Source of the DNA: Dirofilaria immitis | Taxonomy: Eukaryota; Nematoda; Chromadorea; Rhabditida; Onchocercidae | Direction: 5' to 3' | NCBI GenBank assembly: GCA_024305405.1 | Contig: JAKNDB010000109.1 | Span: 2,356,001 to 2,420,000 of the forward strand | DNA: 64,000 nt | In this document: positions 39,065 through 53,000 of the stretch, one piece after another | How the letters are laid out: every line of letters starts with the position of its first letter | How positions within the stretch are numbered: position 1 is the first letter of the stretch | Made by a program: the position numbers and the translations under genes | The notes under the pieces: model-generated | Databases searched by the model: none | What the model saw: only the letters and a program-made list of their open reading frames with translations | What the model was told of the DNA's origin: nothing

Positions 39065-42000
39065 CTACTCAGAGATGGACGGAAAATCTGCGAGCAAAAC
39101 AAAAAAAATCGGTTAGCACAAAAATAAACAGACGGAAGGAACAGTGCATAAAGAAATTATGTTTCAGAAAACTGAACTCCAACTCACAAAACATGCAAAT
39201 TGAATTTGTGCTGAAATTAAACTGAATAAAATATCTAATTTTAGGATTCAGATTTGTTTCCAAACACATGAAGATCAAAAAGCATGCAACCGGTGGTTTT
39301 TGTCATGAAACCCACAAGCTAAGCATGGTCACAGCTTACTACTAAGCAAAGCGATGCTTATCTTCTTAAAACAAATGAACTGAAATATAAATACATCAAA
39401 ATTACCAGATGGTGAACTGACTGCATTACTCAAAGCAGGATTTTTGGGATGTACAGTGTTCAGATGTACTTCAAGTTTACTGTAACTACTGCATTTGAAG
39501 GCACAGACATCACAGCTGTACATAATTTCAGCAGAACATAGTTTTACTTGATGATCCGTCACCAAATGTTGCAACATATTGAATGCATATTGCTGAAAAA
39601 ATCCACCATTTTAAAACTCGAGTAGTTAAAATTTAAAATAAATCTCAAATTAAGATACTTATAAATGGTGCTTACAGAAATAGCTATCAATCTGAAACAG
39701 CGTAAGTAGGACTGAACATTCGGAAACATTATTACCTTCCCGCAATGTTTGCAACGCCCACCGTCTTCTTTTTCTGTGCTTTTGTTAAGAGATCCAGAAG
39801 TAACGAGGCCATGTGCCATGACAAGATGTCGTTCTAATCCTTCATATGTCCAGAATCTATCGCGACAACGACTACATGCCAATGGCGCACCCTTTAATGG
39901 CTGATCTTTCATATTTCTTAATTAAAATATATATTTGATCTGTCCAAAAATGTAAAGAATTATTGATATATCTCTCTGGAAACAACAGACTGAATTCATT
40001 ATGGAATATTTCCTTGCCTGCTGCATATCAGCTGAGGTTTTTCCGCGCATCTGTTTATGAAAGAGTTGCAAATGTGTCAGATATCGATCCCTATCCTGGA
40101 CATTTTGGTCACAGATTTCACAAACATTGTTGTTATGACCAGATGATATAACTCCGCCTAATTGTGTACGCGATGCTGGGACCTGTAGTCAAGAAAAGCA
40201 GTAGTTTTGTCTAGGTTTACCATATACCACCTTGAATATTCTGATTTTAAATTTCATTCGTTTGAAGCAAAAACAGAGGAAAAAATGCAATAATTTTGAG
40301 AAATATGAGTTTTGTATGCTATAAGCCAGAAGACCACATCACTACAGTTCCATATTTCAAACGACTGCAGAGACTATTCGAGGAAAGTTTTTAGGAAGAA
40401 CGGATTTAACATTTCGCGTTACCCAAACTTCCTTCCACTTGATTTATAACGTTCTTCATGACATAATTCATAGTTCAATTATTTTTTGAACACAGAAAAA
40501 TCCTCTCCACCTTTGTCTTGAAAAGAAAGCCAAAGATAATATTATACGACCAATTCGTTAGCTTGGTAAACAAAGCAGTTTTGTCTAGGTTTTGTGCTCA
40601 CAAAGACAAAAATTATTCGGCACTAAAAACATTCCCGAATGATGGGTACTCCTTACATGTAGTCCAAGCAAACTTTTTTTTAAATTAGTAATGTAACTTC
40701 TGTACAACGAAGCTTTTGTACACGAAATTATACATAACTTATAGACTGTTTCTGAAATCGCACAAAAAAAAATACTTGCGGTGGCGCCCTAATACGTCCG
40801 GCAAGTGAAGCAGCCGCATGTTGAGCCACAGTTGGTCCACGGATTCCGGTTGCTACTCCACGCTGGGCGAATAAAGACAAACCTGGAGTACGCATTCCAC
40901 TAACAGCAGCACGCTGTAACTGTTGCTGCATCGCTGAAAAGTATCGTAATTAACAAATCAAAGTAAACAGGATCTTCAGAATCTATTTAAAATAATTGAG
41001 AATCGGACTGCTTAGGGTTTCTTATAATGCTTGAGGACAACTCCTATAAATCTCCAGTTCTTAATACAGATCCATAATCCAAATTTTCTTACCTGCCAAA
41101 AGACTCGGATTTCCTATTAACGAGGACATCTTTGCCTGCTGCTGATGATGAGCTACTGCTTGCGCCGCCCTTATCCTCTGCTGTAAATTCTTTTAAATTA
41201 TCCAGCATAACTACATACAAACGTGGAAAAACCGCTAGTCCTTCGTTTCATTTTATAAAATATATTTTTAGAACTGCATAACGTGAATATCTTTCTTGAA
41301 CAGAACAGTGACTTAATTTAATGCCAAATAAACTTACATAAGAAATATGTTTTGAAAATGCAAAATAAAACTAGATAACCTCCTCAAACAGTACCTGCTG
41401 TAAAAGAAGTGCAGCTTGTTGTTGCTGTGCTACCAAAAGTGCTGAATTAGTCACAGCAGTTTGACTACGCCGTTGATGCAACTGTTGTTGCTGCTGCTGT
41501 GCCAGCTGAGCCCGTTGCAATTTCTGAATTTGAAAAAGAATGAATAAAAAAATGAAAAAAGAAATGACTATTAAAGATAGGAGAATCCTGTTATAATTTT
41601 CAAAAGATATGTAAAAATAATGGAAGTCGTTGCGTCTGAAAACAACCACGAAAACTACCACATCATCGTCCGTTCGGGAACAAAAAATTATGAACAAACC
41701 TCTACTTGTTGCCGCTGTGCGACTTGTTGTTGCTGCAATATTGTCGGATCAACAGGAGGCTTATCCCACAACCAGTGATTAATGGCACTAACATCTTGCG
41801 GATGCTTTGGTGCCATTATTAAGCTAAAGATAAGCTGGACGATGAGAATGAGAAATCCTTCAGAACTATTACGGAGATTCCCAATTCTACAGCTCATTCA
41901 CATAAAGCGAATCAAAACTAATGTTTCTAAGATAAAAACACAATCTGCACTCACCGAACTCTATTTAGATCTCTCCGACACATTTTCAAATGTTGGTCTC

Positions 42001-44939
42001 GTTGTCCTTTGTACATGAAATCTTCGTTACAACACGGACAAGGATTTCGAGGGATAGCTTCTTCTTTCCCAGCTATTAGATCGTGTTCTCTTCTGAATTT
42101 CGTAGAATCGGATTAAAATTACTTAATTAAATGATCATAATAATCCAGAAAATAACGAAAAGACCACCACGTCATACAGTGGACAAAAGACGTACATATA
42201 ATGCTGCGAAATCATATTTTCATTAGTGAAAAATTCAGGACATAGAGCACATTGGTATTTCCTTCCATCAAAGTGCGGTGTTTGTCGGTGTACCGAAAGA
42301 ATGATTCGTGATTCAGTTCGAAAATTGCACAGCTGACAAGTATATTGTTTAAGTTTATACGGTTCATTTTTCTTCCGTAAGGCTTCCCACACTGGCTTAA
42401 GTTGCTGTGCAACCTCAAACATGATTAAACGTTAATTAGGGACATAGAGTTTCACCAGTTATATAGAACCAAGTGATAATCTAAAGTATGAGCTCAATAT
42501 AAAGAAAACACAAGAATCTTGCACTTACGAGCATCTGAACAAACCTTGAATAAACATTATTCATCATTAAAAGTATAGAATTACTATTCTATCTATCAAA
42601 CCTGCTTATATGTTTCCATATTTTTCGGAGTTTCAGGCAAATTTTTTGCATGCACGATATCAGAATATGTTGATTCTTGGACAAGATCTTGTCCAATGTC
42701 CATCAACAACTTGGTCATATGAGGAGCGGGATGTCCCAATTTCAATAAATGCCGTTCCCGTTTTTCAGCTTCGGAAAGCTTTGGCCTTTCGTCGCCGAAC
42801 ATCCGTCCAATTACTTTTGACAAAGGTGCATCAGGATCATGTTCGATCAGCAAATCCACAACCTGTAAAGAATTTAGTAATCTCTTAGCGCTAGATATCG
42901 TGATAATTTTATTGAATTATCATAGCACTTCAGTTTTCTTCCAAAACAAACTGCTTCTACAACAATAAGATTTCGTCAATCTTTTAGTAACTAATCCGCA
43001 TACAATCCTAATAAATGCTGAAAAATACCTGCGATGGTGGGAAACTAATGGTGTTTGGCAATACCAACTGCTTATCCAGTATGAGTTTCCGAACTGACAA
43101 AGGTTCACGCTGCACTTGAATATTGATAGCACCTAATAATGCATCCAACACTTTCCTTTAAAAAAAAATACAGCAAAAGCAAGGCGCTAAAGATATAAAA
43201 TTATGGATCCATGACCGCTAAATTTCATTGGAAGCTACTCTAAACTAATCAGACTAATTAGTTACATTAAAGGCCCTTTCAGCTATGCACTGCCGCCAGT
43301 TTTATTCATCACAAAGTCATTAAAGATCTTTTATGAGAGCTTACCAGACAACTTTTCAGAAACTAAGTCAGTAGCCAGACGATAACATATTAGATCCTTA
43401 AATCGCTTATGGCCGACGCAAGACTTACCTTTCAACATTGGCGTTCTTATCGATTGCATCTTTAACATATGCCTCTAATTTGTTCAGTAAAGCTTCCCAC
43501 TTGTCAATTCCGGTTTCTTTTCCCCTGCCTAAAATGCATTTGATCTAAAATCCTATAAATACAAAATTATTTCTTTGTTACCCATTATACTATATGCTGC
43601 TTCGAGAGAGATGCAAGTGAACCTGAGTGTCTGGATCATCCGGCACCGGTGATTTTGCTTTTTCTTTTTCGTAGGTGGCTCACTACTTGAATCAGGTTCA
43701 TCATGGTCATCGTCTAGCTCTGCAAAACTAAGCATTATATATATAAAGTTCAGCCGTGATAATAGTAGTAGTTCCATAGTCCAATGTTTTCCAAAAATAC
43801 TGTCAACAACAACTGATGAAAAAAATTTTGGAAGCAAAGCACATACTTCAGATCATTAATTTCTGACAATACAACAAAAGCATCAGAAAACTGCTCTCTC
43901 ACAACAGAAATGTAGCTGGCATCGGGAGGAAAAATAAGACGAATAAAAATAAATATGAAACTGAAACAAGATTTGAATCTTGACAGGTCTCACCAAGAAG
44001 AGCATCTTCTATTATATAGTATTAATCAGTTAAGGTAACTAACGCAAAAATTGCAACACTATTTACCTATGCATTCCACAGCTATCGATTTATTAGTACT
44101 GTCTTCAACAAATATCGGTGTCTTACCATTTCCTTTATTTCCGCAAGGTTCATTCTTAATTACGATATCTTTTTCTATCATATCCAACCCATTACAATCT
44201 GTAAAATATATATCGGAGATCATTCCACTTAAACTGTTTTGAAACAAACTGCATCATATAAACAATTTAAGAAAATGGCTCGTAATAGGCTACGAGTCAT
44301 AAAAACTAGCCAAGATGAATACTTGAGACCACTGTGAAAACGAACCCTTTTATCAACGCTGCTGATATAACCATTTTCGCCGGAGAAAGTTGGCCTGGTG
44401 CAGTCACCATTATTCCTATCATCCCGATGCTGCTCTTCATCATCTGCAGCCTTTTCGTTAGCCCAGACACCATTTCTGATTGCTTCTATTGATTTATCCA
44501 CATAATTTCTCGAAGTGTCATTTGAGATCGAATTGTTCTGAGCATTCTTTAATGCCGGCTGCAAAGGAGAAATGGATGAGGTAACACAGCTTCGGAATTC
44601 ATAGGCCTCGTGAAACAAATCAAACAAAAAATCATAACAGCACATTCCGCATAATTAAAACTACAAATGGAATGATAACAACAATCGACAGTATTTCAGC
44701 CTTGCAAGTAATAAGTCTCCCATCTAATTTATTTAGAGCAAGCAAATACTCAGAATAGGTTACAATGCTAATTTCAAAATCTCTCCAGAAGTTAAAATCT
44801 ACTTGTAAAGCAGAATCCATGTCAATACCAATTGATGCATGAACCTCGCTCTCAGTTACTTTACAATTGTTAGCTGTCGACTCATCATCCAAAGTAATCA
44901 TTTTGCAACATGTACCAAGAGAATGGTGAAGAGTACCAA
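39065..44939 (-). CDS. mep-1: MEP-1-like multi-C2H2 zinc-finger chromatin repressor
   Basis: In C. elegans MEP-1 works with the Mi-2 homologue LET-418 to silence germline genes in somatic cells and interacts with MOG helicases. Exons on the minus strand: 44803-44939, ~44330-44558, 44066-44198, 43623-43719, 43429-43528, 43029-43155, 42602-42862, 42196-42413, 41955-42092, 41700-41823, 41395-41523, 41093-41180, 40776-40933, 40018-40182, 39736-~39915, 39406-39592, 39065-39087; about 830 residues. An acidic N-terminal part includes IVIKNEP, a SUMO-type site, and a Lys tract. A conserved central block (VVDLLIEHDPDAPLSKVIGR) precedes C2H2 fingers such as YTCQLCNFRTESRIILSVHR, then Gln-rich sequence, then more fingers (VCEICDQ, ACSRCRD, CKHCGKQY, SCDVCAFK). 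The donor at 40018 looks like CAG|GCAAGG. The join to 39736-39915 and the last exon are tentative. Frame breaks lie near 43514 and 43659. Confidence 0.85.
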
Positions 44940-47900
44940 CTGAAATGGAAACTTTATATTAAAATATGACAATTCGAAACAGCACCTCGCGATACGTAAC
45001 CTATGGTATGGTCAGAAAAAGAACATTAGACAAAGAATCTCAAATCAACAAATGCGATAAAGTTTCATCCAGCAAACTATTGTTGAAATGCACTTGGAAA
45101 GAATCAGTCAAAGCTAACACCGAAAGTAAATATTGCACACGACAACTGAAATATCACCAATGTCCATTCATGTCCAAAAGTGACCCCTTTAAGTGCAGCA
45201 CAAGCTTCACATCAGAGCAATATGTTTCATAATGGAAATGGGTTAAACGAAAGATATCCCACATGCTAAAAACCAAAAACCAAGACTCGAAATATTTCTG
45301 TATTTGTGGTCACCCAATATCATCTCTGTAGAAGCTGGGAAAACAATACGCAAACTAGTTATATTTTTTAGTTCACATTGATAAAGTAAATAATTGAAAT
45401 TTAAAAGGTTGAGAAAACTACACAAGTAGATTCCCAAGACAACAGAAGAACTCCATAACAGCAGACTTCAATTTACAATAGCAGTTTGGAACGGATGTAT
45501 CCGTACCAATACAATAGAAGGAATAATCCTGCAGATTAAGTGCAATAGATTCGAAATTTAACAAGCACAGCAAAATACTGCTAATACAATCAAGTTTACG
45601 AATATACAAAACGTGCTTAGCAGCGACAGAACCAAAAGACGACAGCTGTTAATGGGGACCCCGGTCGACATTCGCAATCCGTTCGGTTTCGGTGGGTACA
45701 GCTGCCGCGTGCGATTTCAGGCAGTTGCCGCATGCGAGAGCGCCCATATATCGATCGATCCCAGAGCAACATATACCCCTTCACCACAATATATATTGAC
45801 GGTGGCGGTCCACGTCAACTCAACACCAAAACCCATTCGACAGCATTTGAAAAGAAGGAATCTGGCGTGGTTAACTGGAAGCCCCTGGTAGAGGGATGAA
45901 CATCACGTTTATGGGAAATCTGCGTAATCCAAACACTTGTTATGGATCAGCCAATGAATCAATCTCCTCAGCACGAACACGCCTTTCACCCTGAATTTGT
46001 GGACTACAAAATCAGTTTGGATGAAATATTTTAGAAACAGGTAAGACCTATACAGAACAGACCCTTTTCCATGCCCAAATTCATTGGTGTTTGCAAGATG
46101 ATCTGAAATTCCCACCACAATATTACCGAAGAACCAAACAAAGCTCGGGAAAAATGAACGCTCGGTTGCTAGCAACTTTTGAACCATAAGCTTCAATGCA
46201 ATCATCAATTATACAATCCACTTTTTTAACCATTCTTCCAGATTATCTGCTTATCCTATTAGTACATATATGCCTTCTTGGGGCAGGGGTCTAATGACAC
46301 TTAAATATCTGATATAATTTTAAGATTTTAAGAAATACTTCATCTAAGGGAGATTAAATTAAGACTGATGTTAAATTCCAACGTTTCATTGATTGGAATA
46401 GTGAATATACCCACTATCTCAATCAATATTTCCATTTTTCGGAAAAAAATAATGATATCTCACAATAAACTCTTCCAGCTGTTTAAGAAATTCCAATAAC
46501 AAATCGCTAAATACTCAAGTGGCATTTCAAACCGATAAAATTAATGCTATGTTTGGTTTCATGACAACAGAATAAGATAAGCTGAAATTTCCAACAACTA
46601 GAATCCAAATTCTATTTTTCTTAACCTTATTGAAAATTCCATTCATTTCTACCTAGAAAGCGTTGATACAGGACTCCGTTCTGAGAAAAATATTATAAGA
46701 ATCCCGACAAGGATTTTTCGACGTTACACAGTGCATAACTCTTAGAGTGTTGTTGGCGCTCACTGTTAATATTCAAATTTCAAATGCGAGCACATTTTTG
46801 AAACTAATAAAAGGTACAAAGCTTTGACTGACAAGTAATGCAGAGAGAGTGACCTATACTTGTTTTTCAGTTGATCTCTAACCGATGTTTAATGCCTTTG
46901 TCACATACAACACACACACACACACACACACATACACATACACACACACACACATACACGCACACACACACATGCACACATACACACACACACATGTTTA
47001 TATATATGCAGTGTTGGAACAAATTTTATCCACAACATATCTACCACCACCAAAAGAATACTACTTTTCAAATCTCTATGATACACGTCAATTCTACACT
47101 GTCTTCTCGTGAGACATTTATTCCTCAAAGTTAAAAACCTGAATACAGTTATAAACTGTCATTGAATAAAACATTGAGGTTGACACTTGCACGACCAGTT
47201 GCCCTCTCTACGTACGTGACTCATTTCACAACACATCCATCCTTGTATCACATATATCGCTTCCCTCAGCGTAAAAATCAGCATGCACTGACATACATGA
47301 CTATATGCAATACCGATACCGACCGACCGACCGACCAAATAGACACTAACAGACAACGCCTGAACAATTGATGTCAGTCCTGCCACACCACCTCTTTCGT
47401 TTGTGTTCGTCGCGTCGTCGCGCGGCACCAAGATATCAGTATCGCAATAGTTGTGTGAACGTCATTGGATAGGCAAAGAAGCAGCACGGCCGATACTACC
47501 ACTGATGTCTCTCTGATGGTGTTTCACAGTTTCCATTTGGCTTAGTGCTTCTCCAGGATTATGGCCAAAGGTGAAGAAATATTGCGGGAAGATGTTTCAA
47601 GATGAGCATATATGGTTTCTGGGAATTTTGAGGAGCCTTCTTCGGAGGAAAGTTAAATTCAGTTAAAATCTAGTTTAGAAGACGCCAAAACCAACTTTAC
47701 AGGCGAATTGTGTTTGACATTGAAACCATATGAGAAACATCAAACATTCTTCCTACCTCTAAAATTGAGCCTTGAGACAATTACGCAACGGTCCAGAAGT
47801 CAGAATCGTAATCGCGCGACGACGCAAAGTTTGAAGTTTCTTCATGGCGCGCAACAACGAAAAATCAATGAGAACATGTAGAACGGAAGGAGATGTGTTC

Positions 47901-48202
47901 CACTTAACCCTGGCATATAGCATTGTTCTATGAACTGCATTAATATAGGAATTGACCGCTCAGGAATAATACGACTTCCAGACTAATCAAGAATCTTCTG
48001 AGGACAGTACGCCTCGTAATCATAAGCCACAGCACAGGTTAGAAAAGAATTGCAGATAATCCATAACATCGTAACTCCTCGACCTTATTTCCTCATTTTT
48101 TGTCGAATTGGACTCAAGTTTACGGCAACATGTAAAAGCCATTATGATAGTTGATATATATATATCATTCCATTGCTGGCTTGACTATTCCAGAGAGTTA
48201 AC
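44940..48202. other. Non-coding stretch, probably MEP-1 intron or promoter
   Basis: Contains two patches richer in CG than the surroundings (about 45640-45860 and 47390-47500) that could mark promoters, and a CA microsatellite. A 92-codon plus-strand open frame across the first patch has no similarity or splice support. Confidence 0.4.
46907..46994. repeat. (CA)n microsatellite with TA/CG interruptions
   Basis: About 88 nt of CA dinucleotides broken by TACA, CGCA and TGCA variants. Confidence 0.95.
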
Positions 48203-48470
48203 ATTTTTGAACAATACCTTTTAATGTATCCTTTAAAATGTCAGAAATTGAACTCTCGTCATAATCAAACATGGGAACTTGTTGGCCAAAATAGCTGGAA
48301 GGACCTTGATAACAGCTAGTGCATGGCTGGATAACTGTAGTTGATCTGAACGCATTATATTTCTTACGCATGATTGTACAAGCGGTACATGAAGTTTTGG
48401 ATGAGAAAATAAATCCATCTAATTTTGTGACATTGGGACACGGTGAGTTTATTTGTGTGCCTCAGAATAG
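48203..48470 (-). CDS. mep-1: Probable upstream N-terminal exon of MEP-1
   Basis: A minus-strand stretch stays open from about 48470 down to an AAAT|GTTAAC donor at 48203. It reads SPCPNVTKLDGFIFSSKTSC and onward to ISDILKDTLKGIVQK, with two CxxC pairs (CTAC, CTSC) like a zinc ribbon. It ends in phase 1, matching the TTTCAG acceptor at 44940, so the joined protein continues into GTLHHSLGTCC and MITLDDES. This implies a 3.26-kb intron, long for this window. It could instead be an exon of a separate gene. Its 5' boundary is unclear. Confidence 0.5.
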
Positions 48471-50016
48471 GACGAGAATAAATAAAAAGATGGAATAGTT
48501 AGTGATCTCACTTCGAGAAACAGGAATCTGGAGCATCGCCTTACGGTTATCCAAGAAAAGGATTTCAGGCAGAAGTCACCATCGCAAGCAACGATGAATG
48601 GAAGTCGACTGTAGAGATAAAAAAAACTATCCCCTTCGGACTATAATATCTGTACTACAGAATATAATTTATCGTTTGCATGCCTTTGCTGTTTCTCAAA
48701 AATAGAAAAAAGTGTTGTTTAATTTATCCTCATATGTCAAATGTCGCTGAGAGATTGGCGAATATTAAGTTTTTCTACTCGACATAGAGTTTCGTACTAA
48801 TGAAAGCATATCATCGTAGCCGATTTAATAAAACCAAAAACATCTATAAATTGTCCTACTACATATTTCGTTGAAAACATCATGTAGCTTTACCATATGC
48901 ACAATCTTTTGTTCACAACTTATCATATTCATGTTTTGATTAATACAAATTCTTATATATGTGTTCTACAAAATCTCATAAAAGATCGATGTTTAGATAG
49001 CCTAAGTAATGGTTAAGTGAAACAGCATGAACTAATTTCTCTGTACGACAGATTGTAGTATTCAAATCGACAGGTAAAAGCGCTATTTGTTTCACTACAA
49101 TTAGCAAAAACAACTGTACCAAATGACCGAACAACTATGGACAATGCAGAAATTATTTATATGCAAGTTGCATGATGTTAGTGTTTCAAGACGCTGAGAA
49201 TGCAACATTATGTCCTAAATGGATCAAGCAAAACCGAGCATTAATATAATGAAAAAGATCACAGTACGAATATTTTAACAATTCATTTAATCTAAGTACT
49301 CGTTAAGTTCCTATGATAAAATGCGAAAACTTTATCGTTCAAATTAAAATCAAATGATACGATAACAACCGTTTAAGATTACATTCTTATGAATAAATTA
49401 GGCATAGTTAAGAACATACAGGGAATTTCTACCAAGCAAAATTATAAGCTTTAGAAATCCCTTTTAATAGCAGTCGTCCTGCCGACAATTTTTCTAATAA
49501 GCAGCTAATAACTTATGTACAGTTAGAAATTTTTTTGCTTCTTCTAGGAGTGATAAGTTAATATTAGCACTTCAACCTTTTTCTCATGCTGGATAATTGA
49601 AGTTGAAATTATGCTCATATTTATTGAGAAAAGGACATCATACAAGCGTTCGTACTTTAATTCCATCAAGGTGCCAAATAGTGCTAAGCTTTGCTTATGT
49701 CTAAGTATGTTATCGAAGTATGTTCTAGTCTTTCCTCCATGTACGACAAGAAGGTGAGACCTCCAGAAACACGTCGATTCTAGTGAATTCCATATTTTGA
49801 ATTTTATGATATTACATTCCAGCATATACAAAGGTCTCAAGAAGAATTGGAGGGTGGCCAAGTTTTTCTGACACATGAAGGAAATTTGGTTGAGTAGATT
49901 ATGTTGGTATTTGCAGCGTGCTAGTTGGTGTGGCTTGGTTCATTGAGGGTGCGATAGGTCTGGTTTTCCGATGTTAAACGCTTGCTGATGGGAACTTTAA
50001 AACGATCACGGCGGTC
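48471..50016. other. Intergenic region upstream of TADA3
   Basis: No supported exon. A 110-codon minus-strand open frame (49544-49876) has no splice sites or recognisable similarity. The TADA3 promoter is presumably within the last few hundred bases. Confidence 0.45.
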
Positions 50017-53000
50017 ATGAAATACAGAAGAACAGAGACTTCGCACTTGTCGAGATCACCTAGTTCTTCATTACCATGCAAATTTTCTCGAATTCCTGAT
50101 GACAAATCCAGACAGCTTATGAACGGTGAGCTCTTTCGTGTCCTTCTTTTTCATTCTCTGAGGTTACTATTATTCCCTAGAGTTTCTCTATGAGTAATAT
50201 GATGTATCATCTTTAATAATTCGTTTTGTCATACGAGGTTTTTTTGTTCTGTATGTCATTTATATTCATCTCTTAAAGGAGATCACTATCATCATTAATA
50301 TCTGAAAATATTTGAAAGAAAAGTGCGATTATATGACTTGTCGTATGAATTGAAGATGTGCAGGATTATTATTAAATTGTTATGGAATTGTGTCAGATAG
50401 TTCTATCAGCTTAATTTTTCAATAGCCATATAAAGCATTGTTATAATTTCTCTGTCCTAACATGTTGCCACTCCATTTTTTTTCAGGTGCATTATCTCCA
50501 TTACATACAAGGCGTGGACCTCTTAATGATTTGGTAACGCCAACTCCTGATTTTGCTGAATTTGATTATTTACAAGAATGCCCCAAATTGCTAGCCGTAA
50601 CAAGTGATGAAGACTGTCAGAATGTTGCTGTTGCCTTCTCTGACTTGGTTTTTCTTAACTTTATAAAGTTAATAGATACTGCTGTTGCTATTAGCATGAA
50701 TTTGACGTAGAATTTTTCTTCTAATGCACGATTGCATACGACATTCCTACAACAATAAAAGTATCCAAATTTTTCATGCCGTTCAGTTACAGTCATACAC
50801 AATTTCAGGATAAATTGCAAGTAGAGCTGGAACAAATACTAATACACACGACGGATCATCAAAAGAAAATTTACGGAGAGATTACTTTTCTCACTACTGG
50901 CGATTACCCTTCTGATGATATCTCTAGGAGGCTAATGCCTGTATATGATCTTAAAATTTCAGAGCCTCTACCCGCTTGCAGTAAAGAAATTGAGAGAGAA
51001 CCGTGAGTTACTGTTTGAGGAGTTTTTTTCTCGCGATCAGAAATAATTTGGATTTTTCAAAACTCTTTTCAAAATTCTTCGCCTTCTTTGTTATTTGATA
51101 GAATATTCCTTATCGCGTATAATGTTAATTTTTTTTCTGATTTAGAATAGTGGAAGACCTGTGCACGGATGGTGAAATAAATTGGCTAGATGAAAGTTTT
51201 GATGTGTGGCCACCAATTAATTTATCCCAGAAGTTCTGGATTTTCGCTCGCGAATACCTCGATCCTATAGATGAAGAATATTTGCAGCAATGGTGGTCAA
51301 ATATTGTCCATCTTTTTATTAATGATGATATTTCAAAATCGCCGTCTCAGATGTGTCCAGGTATTCTATTCATGCATCTTAATTTCCAGATGGTTATGAA
51401 TGTTTGACTCGCTAACACAATAACTAAAAATCTTAGATCTTTTTCAGCTGGTCGAAATTTGGAATACTGATAGTTTGAGATAAGCTGGTTTCATTTGAAG
51501 AAATTAAGTTCTGAACAATAAAAATTTCCATTGAGATTTTCGAAAAATTTCTGCTCTTGTTTGATGTTATGATCTTTTTGACTTCCTATGAAGAGGAGGT
51601 ACATGAATACAGAAATGAAGAAGCGAATTATTGATAACGTCTGAGATAAAAGTTGATAGATTGGATAAGTTATGATGAATCTCTCGCGCGTCAGATATTT
51701 CAAAATTGTTTGTAAGCAAATGTTTTTTAATGCATTATATTGTAGTGACAGAGAAGAAAAGTACTAATTGTGATACTCTATTTCACGGTCATAAAATTAA
51801 CTCTTTGCCATCTTATTCGAAATGGGATACCTCAATATCGCTTCACCGAAATAGGTAAGAATGCTTAGTTTTTAGATTCTGAAATATCCATTTTTATTAG
51901 TTTTTGGGATTCTGGACATCGATATTTTTATTAAGTCTAGTTTTCAATTTCGAAGAATTTAATACTTTTTAATCTATCTCTTGGTTTAAAAGTTACACGT
52001 CATTACTCATACTTACTTCCAGGTCTTTCATATGCAGTAAAATATGTCTTCACCCGTAAGGTTGAAGCTGCTTAACAATGATTCGTCGCCACCGCCGAAT
52101 AAAATAGCAAGGTAGTCGAAGTAATCGAATTTCTCGAGAAGGGAAAAATCGATTTTTCTCATCTTTGCTGTTTATAATCATGAGTTTTTTCTAGATATGA
52201 AATAAGATCGCCGTCACAGTCTCCTGGAAAAACTCTCTCATTGCTCGATGATCTCATCAGCGCATATGTTAATGGAAAAATGATGGCGTAGATAATCATT
52301 ATAATGGCGTACTTCCGAAACTGGAAAAAAAACTGTTTTAGTAAGACTTCTGTTTGTAAGTTTGTGACTAAGATTAAAATCCTGAGTTTATCTATTTTGA
52401 GGGAAAACTAAAGTTAGCGCTTGTAAGATAAAACCGAAAATATCATCGTTGACATGGATTCTAATCAGTTGTTCCATATTCAGTCCACTTTCTATTTATT
52501 TTTGAAAAACTTTCATGTTTTTAGAGAAGGATTCGGTTTCTTTGGTTCAGTTAGAGAGTAATGATTGGATGATAAAGAATGAAGAGGTTGGAAGAGAAGA
52601 CATATTTCAAGTTGCTCATTCAAATGGTCTTGCATCTGAAGAGAATGGTTCCATCGATTGTGGCGATACATTAGAAATGCTAAATTATGCTTTAGCCGAT
52701 TACCTCAGTAGATTTGGTATTAGTATAAATTATTTACTAATTTTTTAAAAAAATTAAACAGAAATTCTCGAATTTAATTTTGTGAATACACTCTTCAATT
52801 TTCAGATAAAGAGTTTGATACAAGTAAATGCAACAAGGTAATCCAAGAACTCATCGGATCGGAAGATGTGAAAGAATTAGTTGGGAAATGTACGAACGAC
52901 AAAAAACATAACAATAAGGTAATCCAAGAACTCATCGGATCGGAAGATGTGGAAGAACTAGTTGGGAAATGTATGGCTGATAAAAAACATAACAATGAGG

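Noticed and set aside
45613..45891. 92-codon plus-strand open frame in a CG-richer patch
   Set aside because: No similarity, no splice sites in phase; better explained by locally lower stop-codon density, perhaps a promoter.
46871..47134. Open frames rich in Thr-His on plus and Cys-Val on minus
   Set aside because: They are translations of the (CA)n microsatellite.
49544..49876. 110-codon minus-strand open frame
   Set aside because: Composition is not protein-like and there is no splice or similarity support.
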